Shown piece by piece: positions 18,190-26,347 of a stretch of DNA of 64,000 nucleotides. The stretch comes from an uncultured Alphaproteobacteria bacterium (GTDB lineage Bacteria; Pseudomonadota; Alphaproteobacteria; RF32; CAG-239), in NCBI GenBank assembly GCA_944392835.1, contig CALXYB010000003.1:159712-223711 (forward strand). The letters run 5' to 3'. The notes beneath the pieces are model-generated. The model had not been told where the DNA came from. It saw only the letters and a list, made by a program, of their open reading frames with translations, and searched no databases. Numbering within the stretch: the stretch's first letter is position 1; the number at the start of each line of letters is the position of its first letter. The position numbers and the translations under genes are program-made.

Positions 18190-19569
18190 ATGACTGCTGT
18201 TTATACTTTGGGCATAATGACCGGAAATTCGTTGGATGCTACGGATATCGTGCTGACATCCTTTGAAGGAGACAACATTTCGGATATTGCAGCTTATAGC
18301 AAAGCGTACCCGAAAAGCCTAACGCAAAAAATGCTTGCTTTGCGGCAGAAAATAAACGCAGTTAATGCAGATATGAGCAAGCTTGAGCAAGATGAAGAAG
18401 TTATCAGCGCCATCAATGAATATACTATGGAAGTGGCGCAAACGGTTAATGAGTTTCTGCAACAGACGGATTTTCCCAAAGAAAAAATAGCCGCCATTGG
18501 TTTTCATGGTCAAACTTGTGATCACTTTCCGCCATCTATCGCTCAAGGCAAAGCACCATACACCATTCAGGTCGGCAACGCGCAAATGCTGGCTGATTTG
18601 ACCAAAATTCCGGTCATTTATGATTTCCGCTCAGATGATATTATGAACGGAGGCGAGGGCGCGCCGCTTGCGCCGGTTCACAACCAACATTTAGCCAAAG
18701 CCTTGCAACAAAAAGGAGTATTTCCCGTTGCTTTTTGCAATGCCGGCAACACAGGTAACATTGCAATCATATCCACGGATAAGAATGGCAAAAGCATTGT
18801 CAAAGGCTGGGATACGGGGCCTTTTAATCATTATACGGACTATCTTCTCCGCAAATACAAAAACTTGCCTTATGACAAAGATGGAGCTTGGGCAACAAAA
18901 GGGCAGATTATTCCGGAGCTATTAAGAGAATTGTTTAATACCCTTGCGGTTAATGCCAATGGCAAAAACTTTTATCTTCTGCCGCCGCCGAAATCATCTG
19001 ACCCCAGCTGGTATAAGGAAACCAAAAGCCTGAATTGTTCTAAATATTCCTTTGAAGACACCTTAAGAACCGTGCTTTATCTGAGTTCTTATGGCTTTGC
19101 ACATAGTTTGTCCTATGTTCCGGATGATGTCTTGTTTCCGTCAGATTTTCTGATCTTTGGCGGCGGCTGGAAAAATCCGGTAGCGCTAGCTGATTTTAAG
19201 AACCTATTACAAGAAAAATCGCTTATTTTGCCGGAACATCAGGAAACTTTTGCCGAAATATATAAGCGTTTAGGTCAAGAGCCTAAAGTTGATTGGTCAG
19301 ATAAATACGGCATCAGCGGTCAATATATGGAAGCGCGTATCTTTGCCGATATGGCTTATTGCCGCATCATAGGCGAGGCTTTTACTTATCCTGAGAGTAG
19401 CGGTTGCAAACAGCCCGTAATAGGGGGAATATATGTCTTGCCCTCTGAAAACAAGCCTTATTTGCTGACAAAACTATTGGAAAAACACCAAACGGCAGAT
19501 TTAAATAAAGAAATCCCGGCTCCAAAGTTATGGAACCGGGCTATTAAAGCTTGGCAAACTATAAAATAG
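18190..19569 (+). CDS. anmK: Anhydro-N-acetylmuramic acid kinase-like protein
   Basis: The N-terminal phosphate-binding segment LGIMTGNSLDATDIV corresponds to the family's GxMSGTSLDGxD, with Asn replacing Thr. GWDTGPFNHYTDYLL matches the WDTGPGN motif that carries the proposed catalytic Asp, and VIYDFRSDDI matches the acceptor loop. Family enzymes phosphorylate 1,6-anhydro-MurNAc, feeding peptidoglycan fragments into recycling. At 459 residues it is about 90 longer than typical AnmK, with extra helical segments, so a related substrate is possible. No MurQ or NagZ is seen nearby. It ends one base before the convergent EF-hand gene, with no terminator between. Confidence 0.8.
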   Translation: MTAVYTLGIMTGNSLDATDIVLTSFEGDNISDIAAYSKAYPKSLTQKMLALRQKINAVNADMSKLEQDEEVISAINEYTMEVAQTVNEFLQQTDFPKEKIAAIGFHGQTCDHFPPSIAQGKAPYTIQVGNAQMLADLTKIPVIYDFRSDDIMNGGEGAPLAPVHNQHLAKALQQKGVFPVAFCNAGNTGNIAIISTDKNGKSIVKGWDTGPFNHYTDYLLRKYKNLPYDKDGAWATKGQIIPELLRELFNTLAVNANGKNFYLLPPPKSSDPSWYKETKSLNCSKYSFEDTLRTVLYLSSYGFAHSLSYVPDDVLFPSDFLIFGGGWKNPVALADFKNLLQEKSLILPEHQETFAEIYKRLGQEPKVDWSDKYGISGQYMEARIFADMAYCRIIGEAFTYPESSGCKQPVIGGIYVLPSENKPYLLTKLLEKHQTADLNKEIPAPKLWNRAIKAWQTIK

Positions 19570-19950
19570 TTATTGCTGAGCTTCAGCTTCCTGATTAGCA
19601 ACAGATGCTTTGATTTGCTCGGCAAGCTTGCGCATCATATTTTGCAACGCAGCCATATATTCATCTTCGCTGAGCAAACCATCATTGTCCGTATCAAAGC
19701 CGTTAAAAGCATTTTCGGCTTTGATTCTGGCTTCTTGAGTAGAATAATCAATAAATTCATCCAAGGAGATTGCGCCGTCGCTGTTTGCATCCACATTCGC
19801 AAATTCAGCCTTAACGGCAACTTTCAACTTTTCCTGAATTTCCTCGGTAGAAGGTTGTGCTTGCTGTGTTTTTGGGGCTTCTTGCGCATAAGTCAGGTTC
19901 ACCGAGAACAATAAAGCCAAAGTCGCAGACAATAACATCAATTTTTTCAT
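19570..19950 (-). CDS. Secreted EF-hand protein
   Basis: The 126-residue protein has a signal peptide (residues 1-22) and two canonical EF-hand loops, DANSDGAISLDEF and DTDNDGLLSEDEY, each with Asp/Asn at positions 1, 3, 5 and Glu at 12. A Lys/Gln/Ala-rich helix closes the protein. It should bind two calcium ions in the periplasm or outside the cell. AGGAG precedes the start. It lies 24 bases downstream of proS on the same strand, so the two may be co-transcribed. The partner is unknown. Confidence 0.88.
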   Translation of the reverse strand: MKKLMLLSATLALLFSVNLTYAQEAPKTQQAQPSTEEIQEKLKVAVKAEFANVDANSDGAISLDEFIDYSTQEARIKAENAFNGFDTDNDGLLSEDEYMAALQNMMRKLAEQIKASVANQEAEAQQ

Positions 19951-19974
19951 AATTTGCTCCTTTATAATAAGGGG

Positions 19975-21495
19975 TTAATAGCTTCTGGCATAGATAACAT
20001 CAATTGCTGCGTCAGCTTTGCCTGTCAGCAAACATTCGCCTTTGGTGCCGCTTTGGTCAAACGGAATACAACGAATGGTGATTTTCATAGCCTTCAAAAG
20101 CTCTTCAGAGTTAGCATCTCCGCTCCATTTTCCGCGAACAAAGGCAACTTTTCCGTCTTTGCCGTCTTCAATCCAAGAGTTGGAGTTAGCAAAATATTCC
20201 TGAAAATCTTTTTGCTTTTTGATATCCGTACGCACATTCTTTTCAAGACGAGCTTTAGCTTTTTCAAACATTTCTTTTTGGATGTTTTCCAAGCGTTGCG
20301 CAACGGTCTTAACAAATTCGTCTTTGTTAAGCACAACTTTGCCTTCCGGAGTGCCGAGGCGGATGCGCTCTTTGAGCATAACATTATTTTCAGCCACATC
20401 GCGAGGTCCGATTTCCAAAATAATCGGCGCACCTTTGCGTGTCCACTCCCAAAACTTATCAACACTCTTGCGGTCGCGCTTGTCAAGCTTGATGCGGATT
20501 TTCTCGCCAAAGGGCTTTTGAGCCAAAAGCTCACTTTGCAAGCCTTTGATATAGGCCATAACATTTTCTTCATCACTGTCATTTTTGATGACGGGGATAA
20601 TAACAACCTGATAAGGTGCAATTTTCGGCGGAACAACCATACCTTCATCATCTGCGTGCGTCATAATCACACCGCCGATAAGACGTGTTGAAACGCCCCA
20701 AGAGGTTGTATAAGCAAACTCGGGCTGATTGTTTTTATTAACAAAAGAGATATTGGCAGATTTTGCAAAATTCTGTCCGAGGAAGTGAGAAGTTCCGGCT
20801 TGCAGAGCTTTGCCGTCTTGCATCATAGCCTCAACGCAATAAGTGTCAACCGCGCCGGGGAACTTTTCGTGTTCAGGTTTGCGTCCGCAAATAACCGGCA
20901 TAGCTAAAGTTTCTTCACAAAGCTCACGATAAGCTTCCAGCATACGTTTGGTTTCTTCCTCGGCTTCTTGTGCGGAGGAGTGAGCCGTATGGCCTTCTTG
21001 CCACAAGAATTCGCGGGTTCTCAAAAACAGGCGAGGGCGCATTTCCCAACGAACCACGTTTGCCCATTGGTTAACCAAAACCGGCAAATCGCGGTATGAC
21101 TTAACCCATTTTGAGAAAGAGTCGGCAATAATAGCCTCAGAGGTTGGGCGTACGATTAAAGGTTCATCAAGTTCTGAATCTGGAGTGAGTTTGCCATCTT
21201 TCATAGAAAGGCGTGAATGCGTAACCACAGCCATCTCTTTGGCAAAACCGTCCACATGTTCAGCTTCTTTTTGAAAAAAGGAAAGCGGGATAAACATTGG
21301 AAAATAGCAGTTTTCGTGGTCGGTTGACTTAATTTTCTCATCAAAAACATCGCGGATACGCTCCCAAATACCATATCCCCAAGGTTTAATAACCATACAT
21401 CCTGGGCTGGATGAGTTCTCGGCCATATCTGCTTCAGCCACAACGTTTTGATACCATTCCGGATAGTTACCGGCTCTTGTATTTTTCAATGTCAT
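19975..21495 (-). CDS. proS: Prolyl-tRNA synthetase, archaeal/eukaryotic type
   Basis: The 506-residue enzyme starts at TLKNTRAGNYPEWYQ and shows class II motif 2 (RTREFLWQEGHT), motif 1 around RPTSEAIIADSF, and motif 3 near GVSTRLIGGVIM. The GTSHFLGQNF and THADDEG segments, and the C-terminal end in Tyr, are marks of the archaeal/eukaryotic-type ProRS (type 3), which lacks the bacterial editing insertion. It charges tRNA-Pro with proline. ATG 21495 follows an AAGGA site, and a longer upstream frame is not supported. This class also occurs in some bacteria and is likely to reflect horizontal gene transfer in the family's history. A single EF-hand gene follows. Confidence 0.92.
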   Translation of the reverse strand: MTLKNTRAGNYPEWYQNVVAEADMAENSSSPGCMVIKPWGYGIWERIRDVFDEKIKSTDHENCYFPMFIPLSFFQKEAEHVDGFAKEMAVVTHSRLSMKDGKLTPDSELDEPLIVRPTSEAIIADSFSKWVKSYRDLPVLVNQWANVVRWEMRPRLFLRTREFLWQEGHTAHSSAQEAEEETKRMLEAYRELCEETLAMPVICGRKPEHEKFPGAVDTYCVEAMMQDGKALQAGTSHFLGQNFAKSANISFVNKNNQPEFAYTTSWGVSTRLIGGVIMTHADDEGMVVPPKIAPYQVVIIPVIKNDSDEENVMAYIKGLQSELLAQKPFGEKIRIKLDKRDRKSVDKFWEWTRKGAPIILEIGPRDVAENNVMLKERIRLGTPEGKVVLNKDEFVKTVAQRLENIQKEMFEKAKARLEKNVRTDIKKQKDFQEYFANSNSWIEDGKDGKVAFVRGKWSGDANSEELLKAMKITIRCIPFDQSGTKGECLLTGKADAAIDVIYARSY

Positions 21496-21599
21496 ATCTA
21501 AATTCCTTTTTTTTAATATCGCAATTAAAGACCCGCAGCCCCAATGCCGCAGGTAACGCCCCAATTTAACAAAGAATTTTTAATTTGTGAATAGCTAAT

Positions 21600-21637
21600 T
21601 TATAAAAAAAACAGCTCTGTTAGCCGCCAGAGCTGTT
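21600..21637 (-). terminator. Terminator of the 122-residue secreted protein gene
   Basis: Minus-strand AACAGCTCT / AGAGCTGTT stem with a ten-base loop is followed by a run of eight T. Confidence 0.85.
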
Positions 21638-21658
21638 GGAAGAAAGAGGAGTTTTTTT

Positions 21659-22027
21659 CTATAAAATATCGTCAACTTCTTTGACAGCTTTGCGGTTAGA
21701 CTTATCTTTCATAAATTCGGCACGATAAGCTTCTCTTGCTTTCTGGTTTTGTTTCATCAATGTATCAATTTCTTCGGCTTGTTTCATAACCAAATTTTTG
21801 TTTTCATCCGCTTGCTGTTTAAGCATATTTTTCAGGTTTTCATCTAATTGCGATTTTTCAATCTTATAGATAGCCTTGTCATATTGTTCGGCAATATCTT
21901 TTTTTTCTTTAGCCAACCAGTGGCTTTCAACCGAAAAATTATCTTTATCTGACTTTGCTTCAGCAATGGATATAAAGCAGGCAAATAAGGGTAAAAATAG
22001 CCCCAAAATCAAAGAAGATGTTCTCAT
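21659..22027 (-). CDS. Secreted coiled-coil hypothetical protein
   Basis: The 122-residue product begins with a signal peptide (residues 1-24, ending IAEA) and is then almost wholly helical, rich in Lys, Glu, Asp and Gln (SQLDENLKNMLKQQADENKNLVMKQAEEIDTLMK). The ATG at 22027 is preceded by AAGGA. A longer frame upstream lacks a ribosome site. No family is recognised. It may be a periplasmic chaperone-like protein in the style of OmpH/Skp (weak comparison, no shared motif seen). It has its own terminator. Confidence 0.72.
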   Translation of the reverse strand: MRTSSLILGLFLPLFACFISIAEAKSDKDNFSVESHWLAKEKKDIAEQYDKAIYKIEKSQLDENLKNMLKQQADENKNLVMKQAEEIDTLMKQNQKAREAYRAEFMKDKSNRKAVKEVDDIL

Positions 22028-22225
22028 TCTTAATCCTTTCCGCAAACAAAACACATTATATATATAATAACAAAAAAGAAAAAAACAACCACTAACAGGG
22101 TAAAGTAATTTTTTATAAATTATCTTGCCAAGAGTGCATAACTATATTACTAATTTAAAGGTAGTCGCCGTTAAAAAGCTTCTATAAACAAAGCGTATCA
22201 ACCTGTTTGTGAAAAGGATAAAGTT

Positions 22226-22432
22226 ATGGCAACAGGAACAGTAAAATGGTTTAATAACAAAAAAGGTTATGGCTTCATCACACCGGATGAAGGCGGTAAT
22301 GATATTTTCGTTCACATTTCGGCAGTTCAGGCCGCCGGCATGAGAACACTTAATGAAGGTGCCAAAATCAATTATGAATTGGCCACAGAAAGAGGCAAAA
22401 CAGTTGCCGGAAGTCTTAAATTAGCCGAATAA
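22226..22432 (+). CDS. cspA: Cold-shock protein, single CSD
   Basis: The 68-residue protein is a single cold-shock domain with RNP1 (KGYGFIT) and RNP2 (DIFVHI), as in CspA-type RNA-binding proteins that melt RNA structure. AAGGA precedes the start, and a leader of up to 170 bases lies upstream, since many csp genes have long regulatory leaders. A strong terminator follows. Which csp paralogue this is cannot be told from one copy. Confidence 0.93.
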   Translation: MATGTVKWFNNKKGYGFITPDEGGNDIFVHISAVQAAGMRTLNEGAKINYELATERGKTVAGSLKLAE

Positions 22433-22459
22433 TTACCGGCCATTTTACGAACAAAAATT

Positions 22460-22488
22460 AAGCTCCACAAATTTGCGGAGCTTTTTTT
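22460..22488 (+). terminator. Terminator after cspA, with opposite-strand activity possible
   Basis: AAGCTCC / GGAGCTT stem with a ten-base loop, then TTTTTT. It lies between convergent cspA and murE, and the opposite strand has a weaker T-tract. Confidence 0.85.
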
Positions 22489-22493
22489 GGAAG

Positions 22494-23900
22494 TTATAAG
22501 TTTTTCAAAACTTCTTTTTTATCATTAAAAGGTAAGACCTTACCTTGAACAATCTGACCTTCTTCATGCCCTTTTCCGGCAAGGAGAATAACATCACCTT
22601 GAGCGGCATTTTGCATAACATATTTGATAGCTTCGGCTCTTTCCCCAATTTCAAGCGCATTCGGTGCTGCAGCCAAAATCTGCCGACGAATGTCAGCCGG
22701 ATTTTCAAAGCGCGGATTATCATCCGTAACAATAACCTCATCCGCCAAAGCGGCTGCGATAGCTCCCATTTTCGGGCGCTTGGTTGCATCTCTGTTGCCG
22801 CCGCAGCCGAAAGCAATCCAGAGCTTGCCTTGCGCATGGTTTTTGAGTGATTTCAAAGCGTTTTCAATGCCGTCCGGCGTGTGCGCAAAATCAACATAGA
22901 CACTGGCGCCTTTAGCCGTTGTGCCGACCAGTTCCATTCTTCCTTCGGGATTTTTAAGCTTGGATAAAGCGTTAATGGCATTATCTTCGCTAACCTCTGT
23001 CGCCAGAGCCATTCCGAGAGCGCAAAGTGCATTCCAAGCCTGAAAAGCACCGGTGATTTGTGTCGGAACAGAATATTTTTTACCAAAAATCTCCAAATCC
23101 AAATCTTGTCCGACTTGGTGCAGATTTTGTTTGGCAAGTTTCAGCTCTTTTCCTTTTTCACCATAAGACCAAACAGTTAGTCCCAAAGATTCGCATAATT
23201 CTTTAATTTTTTCAAATTCCGCAATATCTGCATTAAGTACAACCGTAGCACCTTTTTCCACATAATTTTCAAAAAGTTGCATTTTGGCATTAAAGTAATT
23301 TTCCATTGTGTGATGAAAATCAAGGTGGTCCTGCGTAATATTGGTAAATCCGGCTGTTTTGAATTTGAGGCCTGCAAGGCGATTCAGAGCCAAACCATGG
23401 CTTGAGGCCTCTATGGCAATGTGAGAAATTCCTTTGAGTGCAACTTCATTAAGCTTCTGATACATCGTAACATTATCAGCCGTTGTCCAACCGGTATATT
23501 CAGTTTTATCTTTTGTGCGAACGCCGAGTGTTCCAAAACTTGCGGCATTAAGCCCGGAAAAATCCCAAATTTGGCGTAAGAAAGATACCGTAGAGGTTTT
23601 GCCGTTAGTGCCCGTAACCGCGGCAAAAACTTCGGACAGGGGTTGATAGAGTTTTTTGTTGATTTCACCAAGCAAAAGAGCTGCATCTTTGCGACAAACA
23701 ACAGGAACGGACAAAGAAAGCGTTTCGTCATCAGTTAAAACTGCAGCCGCACCTCTGGCAACGGCATCTTCTGCATATTTTTTATTAAGGTCGGAATCGC
23801 CCGTAAATACGGCAAATAAATCACCTTTTTCAACCTTGCGAGAGTCAACCGCAGTTTTTTCAAACTCAATATTGCCCAAAATATCAGACATCTTCATCAT
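22494..23900 (-). CDS. murE: UDP-MurNAc-tripeptide synthetase (meso-DAP ligase)
   Basis: The 468-residue Mur ligase shows the ATP loop GTNGKTSTVSF near residue 110, the carbamylated-Lys/central region, and the meso-diaminopimelate specificity motif DDNPRFENP near residue 395. It adds meso-DAP to UDP-MurNAc-L-Ala-D-Glu in the cytoplasm, so the peptidoglycan is of the Gram-negative DAP type. The ATG at 23900 follows GAGGA. In most alphaproteobacteria murE lies with murF, mraY and ftsW, but here it stands alone between cspA and rbr. A terminator at 22460-22488 may serve its 3' end. Confidence 0.93.
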   Translation of the reverse strand: MMKMSDILGNIEFEKTAVDSRKVEKGDLFAVFTGDSDLNKKYAEDAVARGAAAVLTDDETLSLSVPVVCRKDAALLLGEINKKLYQPLSEVFAAVTGTNGKTSTVSFLRQIWDFSGLNAASFGTLGVRTKDKTEYTGWTTADNVTMYQKLNEVALKGISHIAIEASSHGLALNRLAGLKFKTAGFTNITQDHLDFHHTMENYFNAKMQLFENYVEKGATVVLNADIAEFEKIKELCESLGLTVWSYGEKGKELKLAKQNLHQVGQDLDLEIFGKKYSVPTQITGAFQAWNALCALGMALATEVSEDNAINALSKLKNPEGRMELVGTTAKGASVYVDFAHTPDGIENALKSLKNHAQGKLWIAFGCGGNRDATKRPKMGAIAAALADEVIVTDDNPRFENPADIRRQILAAAPNALEIGERAEAIKYVMQNAAQGDVILLAGKGHEEGQIVQGKVLPFNDKKEVLKNL

Positions 23901-23981
23901 AAAAGTCCTCAAAAATAAAAAACTCCAGATATTCTAATCCAAAATTGCGTTTTTTAAACCATTATTTTAAGTTTTATAGAA

Positions 23982-24013
23982 ACAAAAAAGCCCCTGCAAA
24001 GAGCAGAGGCTTT
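23982..24013 (-). terminator. Terminator of the rubrerythrin gene
   Basis: Minus-strand AAAGCCTCTGC / GCAGGGGCTTT stem followed by TTTTT. Confidence 0.85.
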
Positions 24014-24031
24014 CTTTTAGGCAGATATAGA

Positions 24032-24571
24032 TTAAAATTCTTCCTGCAATTCAAAGAAATATGCTTGCGGATGATCACAAACAGGGCATTTTTCAGGAGC
24101 TTTGGGGCTCTCAACTCTATGACCGCAGTTAGCGCATTCCCAAATAACTTTTGTCGGGCGCTCAAAAATTTTGCCTTCAACCAAAGAGTTTAAGAGAGCC
24201 TGATATCTTTCTTCGTGTCCTTTCTCAATTTTTGCAACAGATTCAAAGAGAAAAGCAATTTTTGTAAAACCTTCTTCGTGAGCTTCTTTAGCCATACGGT
24301 CATACATCGTTGTCCACTCATAGTTTTCGCCGGCAGCAGCATCTTTGAGGTTAGTAATTGTGTCAGCAACAGCGCCGTCATGGAGCAACTTGAACCAAAT
24401 CTTGGCATGCTCTTTTTCGTTGTTAGCTGTCTGCTCAAACTTATCGGCAATGATATTATAGCCTTCTTTTTTTGCCTTAGAAGCATAATAAGTATACTTA
24501 TTGCGAGCCATAGATTCGCCGGCAAATGCTTCCATCAAATTTTTCTCGGTTTTAGATCCTTTGAGTTCCAT
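24032..24571 (-). CDS. rbr: Rubrerythrin
   Basis: The 179-residue protein has an N-terminal four-helix diiron domain with [13 protein letters not shown], the ANNEKEHAK Glu-x-x-His pair, a second Glu set (EAHEEGF) and the IEKGHEERY segment. The C-terminus is a rubredoxin-type site (CANCGH and CPVCDHPQ). It reduces hydrogen peroxide to water in the cytoplasm with electrons from rubredoxin or a similar donor. AAGGAG precedes the start. It lies 22 bases downstream of perR, likely in one operon. Confidence 0.95.
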   Translation of the reverse strand: MELKGSKTEKNLMEAFAGESMARNKYTYYASKAKKEGYNIIADKFEQTANNEKEHAKIWFKLLHDGAVADTITNLKDAAAGENYEWTTMYDRMAKEAHEEGFTKIAFLFESVAKIEKGHEERYQALLNSLVEGKIFERPTKVIWECANCGHRVESPKAPEKCPVCDHPQAYFFELQEEF

Positions 24572-24593
24572 AGTTATCTCCTTGAAACAGTGG

Positions 24594-24974
24594 TTAGTTA
24601 TGTTTTTGACAATGCTGACAAATACCCTTAAAAGTAATGTCATGGGTGATTACTTGTAGCCCCGTGCGCTCCAAAACTTCATCATTTAAGTTCGGGGCAA
24701 CATCATAAGGCACATCGTAAACTTTATTACATTTAATGCAAACAAAATGATAATGGTTGTGCGTATTGTGGTCAAAGTGAACAGAACCTTCCAAACCCTC
24801 AATTTTTTTGATGATTCCGGTTTCGGCGAGCTGATTGAGGTTACGATAAACGGTAGCTAAGCTGATGTTTGGCATCTTTTGCTTCATCTTTTCATAAATA
24901 AAATCAGCAGTCGGATGACAAACATTCTCCTGCAAAACCTGTAAAGTAAGCTCTCTTTGACGCGAATATCTCAT
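24594..24974 (-). CDS. perR: Peroxide-sensing Fur-family repressor, PerR-like
   Basis: The 126-residue protein has the winged-helix DNA-binding part ([16 protein letters not shown]), zinc cysteine pairs (CIKC and CQHC), and the PerR regulatory metal set. His is in [10 protein letters not shown], Asp in [12 protein letters not shown], two His in the same stretch, and Asp in NKVYDVPYD, where Fur would carry Glu. The two conserved His are expected to be oxidised by peroxide via bound iron. It is first in an operon with rbr and divergent from fprA, over two dyads, so it probably represses both transcripts and itself. Pure iron-Fur activity is less likely. Confidence 0.88.
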   Translation of the reverse strand: MRYSRQRELTLQVLQENVCHPTADFIYEKMKQKMPNISLATVYRNLNQLAETGIIKKIEGLEGSVHFDHNTHNHYHFVCIKCNKVYDVPYDVAPNLNDEVLERTGLQVITHDITFKGICQHCQKHN

Positions 24975-24989
24975 TTTGTTTCCATAAAC

Positions 24990-25008
24990 GATAATGATTA
25001 TTGTTATT
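24990..25008. promoter_or_regulatory. Fur/PerR-type box between perR and fprA
   Basis: GATAATGATTATTGTTAT is close to the Fur/PerR consensus GATAATGATAATCATTATC, and lies 16 bases upstream of the perR start. Confidence 0.65.
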
Positions 25009-25027
25009 GTTTATATTTCATTTTAAA

Positions 25028-25040
25028 TTATTGTCAATAA
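25028..25040. promoter_or_regulatory. Palindromic operator candidate upstream of fprA
   Basis: TTATTGTCAATAA is a perfect 13-base dyad. TTGTCA inside it could be the -35 of the fprA promoter, with TTATCT 16 bases on. Confidence 0.5.
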
Positions 25041-25099
25041 CAATTTTTCAGATTATCTATATAGCAACGCAAAATACATTTTAAATCAAGGAGAAGAAA

Positions 25100-26278
25100 A
25101 TGAACGGCGTAGAAATTAAAAAAGATATCTATTGGGTCGGCGTAAAGGACTGGAATTTGGTAGAGTTCCATGGTTATACAACGCCGCATGGCTCAACTTA
25201 TAACTCATATTTGATTATGGATGAAAAAATCACTCTGGTAGATGGCGTAAAACATTATATGTCAGATGAGATGATTGCCAGAGTAAAGAGCTTAACAGAC
25301 TTCTCAAAGATTGCTTATGTTGTTGTAAACCATGTTGAAATGGACCACTCCGGCAATATTCCGGAAGTTATGAAATTGGCACCTCAAGCCAAAATTGTTA
25401 CCAATGCGGCAGGAAAGGCGGCTTTAGAGGCTCATTTTGATACTGAAGGTTGGAATTTTGAAATTGTTAAGACCGGAGATACCTTAAATATCGGTCAAAG
25501 AAACTTGGCATTTATGACCACGCCGATGCTTCATTGGCCGGATTCTATGATGACTTATGTTAAGGAAGATAAATTATTGTTGTCCAATGACGGATTCGGT
25601 CAGCATTATGCTTCTGATAGCATTTTTGTAAAAGACGAACCCTTTGATGTTGTAATGCAGCATGCCAAGAGCTATTATGCCAACATCTTGTTCCCCTTTG
25701 GCGCGCAAGCTGCAAAAGCTTTGGATACAGCAGGCAGCTTAGGCTTAGATATTGATATGATTGCACCTTCTCATGGTTGCATTTGGTCAGGTGAAAAAGA
25801 GGTTGATACCATTATCGGTGCTTATTCATATTGGGCCAGCGGAGAGAACAAAGGTAAGGCTGTCATTGTTTATGACACGATGTGGGGTGCAACCGCAACT
25901 TTGGCAGAAGCCGTAATGTCTGTTTTCCAAGATGCGGGCATTCCGGTTGTTAAACATTGTTTGGCAGTTAAGAATGTTTCAGAAGTTATGGTAGACTTTT
26001 TAGATGCCAAATATGTTTGCATCGGCAACCCGACACTCAACAATCAATTATTCCCGCGCGTCGCTGGTTTCTTGACTTATATGAAAGGCTTGGCTCCGAA
26101 GAACAAAAAAGCTTTTGCTTTTGGTTCTTATGGTTGGAAACCTGGTGTGGTTAACCAAATCCAACAAGTTTTTGAAGAGTTGAAATGGGAAACAATTGCG
26201 CCTTTTGAAGAAAAATATACACCTAAAGGTGATACCGTAGAAAAAATCAAAGAGCGTGTTCGTGAGATGATTGCTTAA
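25100..26278 (+). CDS. fprA: Flavodiiron protein (A-type flavoprotein, oxygen or NO reductase)
   Basis: The 392-residue protein combines an N-terminal metallo-beta-lactamase-like diiron domain with the H-x-E-x-D-H motif in NHVEMDHSGNIPE, further ligands (TPMLHWPDSM, LLSNDGFGQH, APSHGCIWS), and a C-terminal flavodoxin domain with the FMN loop VIVYDTMWGATATLAEA. It reduces oxygen to water, or NO to nitrous oxide, in the cytoplasm. The gene follows a good ribosome site (AAGGAG) and is divergent from perR-rbr. No third (rubredoxin or NADH-oxidoreductase) domain is fused, so a separate rubredoxin or rbr rubredoxin-type site must supply electrons. Confidence 0.94.
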   Translation: MNGVEIKKDIYWVGVKDWNLVEFHGYTTPHGSTYNSYLIMDEKITLVDGVKHYMSDEMIARVKSLTDFSKIAYVVVNHVEMDHSGNIPEVMKLAPQAKIVTNAAGKAALEAHFDTEGWNFEIVKTGDTLNIGQRNLAFMTTPMLHWPDSMMTYVKEDKLLLSNDGFGQHYASDSIFVKDEPFDVVMQHAKSYYANILFPFGAQAAKALDTAGSLGLDIDMIAPSHGCIWSGEKEVDTIIGAYSYWASGENKGKAVIVYDTMWGATATLAEAVMSVFQDAGIPVVKHCLAVKNVSEVMVDFLDAKYVCIGNPTLNNQLFPRVAGFLTYMKGLAPKNKKAFAFGSYGWKPGVVNQIQQVFEELKWETIAPFEEKYTPKGDTVEKIKERVREMIA

Positions 26279-26302
26279 ACAAAAGAACGAAGCTGACACA
26301 AA

Positions 26303-26345
26303 AAAGCCCTCAGAATTTATTATGACTAATAAATCTGAGGGCTTT
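26303..26345 (+). terminator. Long terminator between fprA and the convergent lipoprotein gene
   Basis: AAAGCCCTCAGA...TCTGAGGGCTTT with an inner TTTATTA/TAATAAA extension forms a nearly perfect 19-20 bp stem. A-run upstream and TTTATC downstream allow use from both sides. Confidence 0.85.
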
Positions 26346-26347
26346 AT

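Noticed and set aside
22060..22225. cspA promoter at TTGCCA / TATATT
   Set aside because: The spacing of 12 bases does not fit a sigma-70 promoter; left uncalled.
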